DNA from: Balanoglossus misakiensis
Lineage: Eukaryota > Hemichordata
Assembly (NCBI GenBank): GCA_040954595.2
Contig: CM082589.2
Coordinates: 11,904,001 to 11,968,000, forward strand
DNA: 64,000 nucleotides
Reading direction: 5' to 3'
The notes under the pieces are model-generated. The model searched no databases, was not told the DNA's origin, and was given only the letters and a program-made list of their open reading frames with translations. The translations under genes and the position numbers were made by a program. The first letter of the stretch is position 1. Every line of letters begins with the position of its first letter. Shown piece by piece: positions 58,664 through 64,000 of the stretch.

Positions 58664-59425
58664 CTGAATCACATGCCCCATCATAATGAAAGCTGCTAAC
58701 CCTCTTAGAATGATACTAAGGCCTATACGTTGATCGCCCTGTCACACTTGGCTATGTGATCTTGGATTGGAACTGGAGGGATGTGAAAAGCAAGAGGCTT
58801 GTCGACAATAGTGATGTCAGAAAAATATTTGTTCATCTTTTTACAAAATATTTGTTTCCTCAAATTAAAACTGGTAAAACTATGCTTGGTTTGTTTTAAA
58901 TAAATAAATAGTTACTTACTAATATACTCCATGGCGCATTGTCTTTTTACATTGCTATCCTCTAGTCTTGAACAATTATGTCATTTTCGTGACCATCTCA
59001 TGGTATTTTTCATTGATATGAAAACATACGCTTGGTTAAAATTCTATAACTGCAGTTATGCTCACTGAGATTTTAGTGAATTGCCACTGTAAACTCATTT
59101 CCAGACAAATAGAACCTTTTGTCAGAAGTGAGCATTGTGACTAAAAACCCTCTCTTATTGGCATCTAGTTCAGACGGGAGAAGGTTTCATGCAACTGCCT
59201 CGCAACAGAGATTGCTCTCAAATTCGGCAAAATATATATTGCAGGAGGTAAAAATTCTCAAAACTGTGAACGCGGGCATCTGTTGGCAATGGACAAAATA
59301 GTAAATGATTTGGGGATAAATGCCAATGTCAATCGATACAAAATTCCATTCACAGCAATGCAAAACACATTATGGGCCCATACCTCACCCCTTTCATGAG
59401 TGTAGTGTCAACAGTGTTCAAAAGT

Positions 59426-59438
59426 GGGGGGGGGGGGG
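59426..59438 (+). repeat. Run of G in the left arm
   Basis: Thirteen G interrupted only by the following cggc. The partner in the right arm is a longer C-run near 63403-63420. Confidence 0.85.
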
Positions 59439-59856
59439 GCGGCAACAGACTAATTGAATCAAGTTGGTTGCACTCATACCAGTATATATCAATAGTTGGT
59501 GGAAATCAGAAACTGCCGTTGGTGGCGCAAATTGTGTAACCTGCTTCACCTCAGGTTGGAGATATTGTCTGAACCTGGAGGTAAGCTGCTAGACCTAGCT
59601 TTGTAAACGCAGCTGCACCATTGGGGGTTAGGATATGGGTGGGGGTGGTACAACAGTATATCCCAACCTCCAACGGTGCAGCCGCGTTTCCACAGCCATG
59701 CTAGACCCTGCTCACTTCAGTGGAAAAACATGTTTTGTTGTGGACTTTCAAGTCGTTCTAATGAGATTCACACTGAGAAAATGTAATAAATTCTGTTTGT
59801 GGACTTCCAAGACAAAAAAAAAAAAAAAACAGGACAACATTTTTGAAATACCAATA

Positions 59857-60267
59857 AAATTATAAAACTACTAAAAACACTGGCGTTATATTGGCAGACT
59901 TCCTGGACCGAGATATGATTCTTGCAGCTGTATTTTTTGTGCGTTGTAGAAGGTTCCGACTGCTTTCTGGTAGACCATACAGTAATGCATTACCATAGTG
60001 GGCCAAGAACTGAACCCTGTGGCACTCCAAAACGAACATGTGATGGTTGACTGGTGGTGATCTTGTGGTGACGTATGTCATCAATTTTCTGAATAAAATA
60101 CTGGTTGAACCGATCTAAATGTTCCGTAGTTGACGTATGATTTGGAAGCTGTCTTGAGTTGCTGAACAATGTTGAAATTGTCCGGAATAAAGATTTCTGA
60201 TTTTTGGAATTTTCCTCTATGAGATTGGTGTAGTAGTTGCACTGGTCACTTGGTAGGCTACAAGTGG
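59857..60267 (-). mobile_element. LINE fragment (CR1/L2-like), left-arm copy
   Basis: Minus-strand mirror of the fragment at 62575-62985, including the segment matching the reverse transcriptase C-terminal side (ALLYGLPESSRNLLQRTKN). Same internal deletions. Confidence 0.75.
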
Positions 60268-60386
60268 TAGAGTCGTGTGTGCGCGCGACTTACACTATAA
60301 ATTTGCGGAACAGACGGAACGGAATATGTATATGTAGCAGTTTATTGGCATGAATAGTGTAGGCCTACATTATTTTTAAAACATGT

Positions 60387-60600
60387 CCCAGCACAGCGAT
60401 TTATTCAGAGAAAGTGGAGAAATATTTATATGATAGAAACTGAATAAGTTTGTTGTATGTCAGCTCTTCTGTCTTTCTCTTACCGATATGATTCTAACCG
60501 GAACACTCAAGCTTAGTAAGGGTAAGAGAAAGGCAGAAGAAGAAAAATGGCTGACCGACAACTTTTTGTATCAAATCCCTGAATAAATCACTGGGCCCAG
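60387..60600. mobile_element. Hairpin MITE-like element in the left arm
   Basis: The left half (cccagcacagcgatttattcag ..., then cttctgtctttctcttacc) is an imperfect inverted repeat of the right half (... gtaagagaaaggcagaag, then ctgaataaatcactgggccc). About 214 bp in total. The loop lies near 60490-60510. Non-coding. Confidence 0.65.
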
Positions 60601-61220
60601 GAAAACCACAGCGAGTTTATAACACTAACATTGAGATCTAACATAATCGACCCATGCTGATGTTTCAAGTGGGCGATCCCCGGCAATTCCCGGCAATTTC
60701 ACGATCCCCCCCCCCCACAAAAATCGTGCATTCCAAGGGAATATTACGTCAGTAGATTAATTTTTCTGACTACTTTATTAAAGCTGTTTCGCCGTTTCAC
60801 TGTTTCGCAAAATATCACTAGCCGCGCCCTGTGATAAGAGTCTAAGTTTCGTGAAAGACCTCCGCAGTCCACCTTTTTTATCTTAAAAAAGTTTCCATCT
60901 TTTTTCTTCACCGGGTCCGGAAATTTTCAGGTCGACACGAACTCTTGGATTTAGTTTATCAGTTTATTTGGAAGCGAGTCGAAAAAGATTACGCTGTCCA
61001 AAACCGTTAAACCCGTGGTACTCGAAACTGTGAATAAACAAAGTGTTAGTATAACTGATACTTTTTACGTAGCGTTGGGGCGGTATTTCCTTGCCGTACG
61101 TCATATTATGGCGGTCGGTTTGAAGTGAACTTCCATCGCTTGTAGCTTATAGCGTACATCATGAACAATTTAGGCATAAATAATTGGGCCTCATAAAATA
61201 AACACATTTCGTTTTCATAT

Positions 61221-61620
61221 TTCCCTCGGCCTGCGGCCTCGGGAAATAGCATGTGATTCTGGTAACTCACAGCCCATCGGGTGTAATAAACGGCCGCTAT
61301 GGCCCTCATGACAAGGCAATAGGTGTTCATTATAACACTGTCCACTTTTTATCACCCGTGGGAAGGTTAGGCCTACATCAGCCACGTTGAGCAAGTCGGA
61401 TATCCAAAGACCAGACAAGCCGCATATAACAACAGCATTGCTTTACTTTTTTCAAGCTAGGCCACCACCCTATATGCAGTAAAACAGGCATAGGCAGTAA
61501 CATTCTCTATCAATCGATTACTCAGATTTTACAGAGGAAAAAACGTTCACAAAAACAAATAAAAATCAACTTGAATTTGTATTTCCAACTTCTTGCACCA
61601 CGCAAACATAGCCCGACCCA
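61221..61620. other. Spacer of the large inverted duplication
   Basis: 400 bp of single-copy sequence. It begins with a small perfect-looking palindrome (ccctcggcctgcggcctcggg). Minus-strand ORFs of 67-79 codons cross the boundary here; I see no domain in them. Confidence 0.7.
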
Positions 61621-62242
61621 TATGAAAACGAAATGTGTTTATTTTATGAGGCCCAATTATTTATGCGTAAATTGTTCATGATGTACGCTATAAGCTACAA
61701 GCGATGGAAGTTCACTTCAAACCGACCGCCATAATATGACGTACGGCAAGGAAATACCGCCCCAACGCTACGTAAAAAGTATCAGTTATACTAACACTTT
61801 GTTTATTCACAGTTTCGAGTACCACGGGTTTAACGGTTTTGGACAGCGTAATCTTTTTCGACTCGCTTCCAAATAAACTGATAAACTAAATCCAAGAGTT
61901 CGTGTCGACCTGAAAATTTCCGGACCCGGTGAAGAAAAAAGATGGAAACTTTTTTAAGATAAAAAAGGTGGACTGCGGAGGTCTTTCACGAAACTTAGAC
62001 TCTTATCACAGGGCGCGGCTAGTGATATTTTGCGAAACAGTGAAACGGCGAAACAGCTTTAATAAAGTAGTCAGAAAAATTAATCTACTGACGTAATATT
62101 CCCTTGGAATGCACGATTTTTGTGGGGGGGGGGGGGGATCGTGAAATTGCCGGGAATTGCCGGGGATCGCCCACTTGAAACATCAGCATGGGTCGATTAT
62201 GTTAGATCTCAATGTTAGTGTTATAAACTCGCTGTGGTTTTC

Positions 62243-62456
62243 CTGGGCCCAGTGATTTATTCAGGGATTTGATACAAAAAGTTGTCGGTCAGCCATTTTT
62301 CTTCTTCTGCCTTTCTCTTACCCTTACTAAGCTTGAGTGTTCCGGTTAGAATCATATCGGTAAGAGAAAGACAGAAGAGCTGACATACAACAAACTTATT
62401 CAGTTTCTATCATATAAATATTTCTCCACTTTCTCTGAATAAATCGCTGTGCTGGG
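62243..62456. mobile_element. Hairpin MITE-like element in the right arm
   Basis: Mirror copy of 60387-60600. Confidence 0.65.
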
Positions 62457-62574
62457 ACATGTTTTAAAAATCATGTAGGCCTACACTATTCATGCCAATA
62501 AACTGCTACATATACATATTCCGTTCCGTCTGTTCCGCAAATTTATAGTGTAAGTCGCGCGCACACACGACTCT

Positions 62575-62985
62575 ACCACTTGTAGCCTACCAAGTGACCA
62601 GTGCAACTACTACACCAATCTCATAGAGGAAAATTCCAAAAATCAGAAATCTTTATTCCGGACAATTTCAACATTGTTCAGCAACTCAAGACAGCTTCCA
62701 AATCATACGTCAACTACGGAACATTTAGATCGGTTCAACCAGTATTTTATTCAGAAAATTGATGACATACGTCACCACAAGATCACCACCAGTCAACCAT
62801 CACATGTTCGTTTTGGAGTGCCACAGGGTTCAGTTCTTGGCCCACTATGGTAATGCATTACTGTATGGTCTACCAGAAAGCAGTCGGAACCTTCTACAAC
62901 GCACAAAAAATACAGCTGCAAGAATCATATCTCGGTCCAGGAAGTCTGCCAATATAACGCCAGTGTTTTTAGTAGTTTTATAATT
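62575..62985 (+). mobile_element. LINE fragment (CR1/L2-like) with internal deletions
   Basis: An open frame up to TAA 62851-62853 reads NSKNQKSLFRTIS, then HLDRFNQYFIQKIDDIR, a typical link between endonuclease and reverse transcriptase. It then passes directly to FGVPQGSVLGP (62812-62844), the conserved reverse transcriptase motif. The motifs normally between are missing. In the next frame it continues with YGNALLYGLP, then NLLQRTKNTAARI and ITPVF, typical of the region after the catalytic palm. The catalytic YxDD region is therefore deleted too. A dead fragment of non-LTR retrotransposon ORF2. Confidence 0.78.
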
Positions 62986-63402
62986 TTATTGGTATTTCAA
63001 AAATGTTGTCCTGTTTTTTTTTTTTTTTTGTCTTGGAAGTCCACAAACAGAATTTATTACATTTTCTCAGTGTGAATCTCATTAGAACGACTTGAAAGTC
63101 CACAACAAAACATGTTTTTCCACTGAAGTGAGCAGGGTCTAGCATGGCTGTGGAAACGCGGCTGCACCGTTGGAGGTTGGGATATACTGTTGTACCACCC
63201 CCACCCATATCCTAACCCCCAATGGTGCAGCTGCGTTTACAAAGCTAGGTCTAGCAGCTTACCTCCAGGTTCAGACAATATCTCCAACCTGAGGTGAAGC
63301 AGGTTACACAATTTGCGCCACCAACGGCAGTTTCTGATTTCCACCAACTATTGATATATACTGGTATGAGTGCAACCAACTTGATTCAATTAGTCTGTTG
63401 CC

Positions 63403-63420
63403 GCCCCCCCCCCCCCCCCC
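63403..63420 (+). repeat. Run of C in the right arm
   Basis: About 18 C, the partner of the shorter G-run at 59426-59438. The length difference shows that the arms are not identical. Confidence 0.85.
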
Positions 63421-64000
63421 ACTTTTGAACACTGTTGACACTACACTCATGAAAGGGGTGAGGTATGGGCCCATAATGTGTTTTGCATTGCTGTGAATGG
63501 AATTTTGTATCGATTGACATTGGCATTTATCCCCAAATCATTTACTATTTTGTCCATTGCCAACAGATGCCCGCGTTCACAGTTTTGAGAATTTTTACCT
63601 CCTGCAATATATATTTTGCCGAATTTGAGAGCAATCTCTGTTGCGAGGCAGTTGCATGAAACCTTCTCCCGTCTGAACTAGATGCCAATAAGAGAGGGTT
63701 TTTAGTCACAATGCTCACTTCTGACAAAAGGTTCTATTTGTCTGGAAATGAGTTTACAGTGGCAATTCACTAAAATCTCAGTGAGCATAACTGCAGTTAT
63801 AGAATTTTAACCAAGCGTATGTTTTCATATCAATGAAAAATACCATGAGATGGTCACGAAAATGACATAATTGTTCAAGACTAGAGGATAGCAATGTAAA
63901 AAGACAATGCGCCATGGAGTATATTAGTAAGTAACTATTTATTTATTTAAAACAAACCAAGCATAGTTTTACCAGTTTTAATTTGAGGAAACAAATATTT

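Larger units (their letters stand above)
58186..58845. other. Intron-like or intergenic sequence with simple repeats
   Basis: No exon recognised. It holds a tetranucleotide repeat and a G-run, described separately. Confidence 0.5.
58846..61220 (+). repeat. Left arm of a large inverted duplication
   Basis: Reverse complement of 61621-64000 (position sum about 122841-122846). The arm is at least 2.37 kb; its outer end coincides with the window edge on the other side, so the true length may be greater. Differences between arms are few: a cattattttt/catgattttt substitution, one base in the ggcataaat/cgcataaat stretch, and homopolymer lengths (13 G at 59426 versus about 18 C on the other side). 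Confidence 0.95.
61621..64000 (-). repeat. Right arm of the large inverted duplication
   Basis: Mirror of 58846-61220 in opposite orientation. It continues to the window edge, so its outer end is unknown. Confidence 0.95.

Noticed and set aside
59635-59865. ORF of 76 codons present in both palindrome arms, as a gene
   Set aside because: It crosses a poly-A stretch and simple sequence and lacks a domain. It is duplicated only because the arm is duplicated.
61106-61418. Minus-strand ORFs of 67-79 codons at the palindrome spacer
   Set aside because: They cross the arm boundary and do not look like a known protein; the two frames overlap each other.

Overview
The window looks like nuclear DNA of an invertebrate animal, probably marine. 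The evidence is three BEL/Pao LTR retrotransposons, two spliced-looking exons resembling a tRNase Z (ELAC2) gene, a LINE fragment, MITE-like hairpins, microsatellites and a very large satellite array. I cannot name the species. No bacterial-type genes, rRNA, tRNA or CRISPR array were seen.

Layout. Positions 1-56750 are one tandem satellite array, all in the same orientation, with a monomer of about 2.05 kb. Sixteen complete, interrupted or partial monomers are counted. Each monomer has three parts: (a) about 11-13 copies of an 81-bp subrepeat arranged as 162-bp dimers; (b) an AT-rich half built from degenerate subrepeats; (c) a linker with a 7-13 base C-run and a TATA-like box. Two adjacent monomers are duplicated as a 4.08-kb higher-order repeat (39232-47401).

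Four large insertions interrupt the array. E1 (3355-9783, minus) is a BEL/Pao element with both LTRs and a 5-bp target duplication; its frame is broken by stops and frameshifts, and one reverse transcriptase catalytic residue is changed. E2 (13204-22587, minus) is a BEL/Pao element with two nearly identical LTRs; it lost most of its integrase and carries a 2.95-kb foreign insert in gag. E3 (28013-35509, plus) is a BEL/Pao element with a 5' LTR only; it has a broken gag and a MITE inside the integrase gene. The fourth (50693-54058) is a 3.37-kb fold-back element made of about 170-bp subrepeats that match the AT-rich half of the surrounding satellite, which suggests the satellite arose in part from this transposon family.

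Right of the array, 56751-58845 is single-copy-looking DNA with two candidate ELAC2-like exons and microsatellites. From about 58846 to the window end lies a large inverted duplication (arms of at least 2.38 kb around a 400-bp spacer). Each arm carries a deleted CR1/L2-like LINE fragment and a small hairpin element.

No protein-coding gene in the window is clearly intact. The retroelement genes work as one gag-pol unit per element (capsid, protease, reverse transcriptase/RNase H, integrase), and every copy here is disabled. ELAC2-like exons next to the array raise the possibility that the array sits in or beside an intron of a housekeeping gene.
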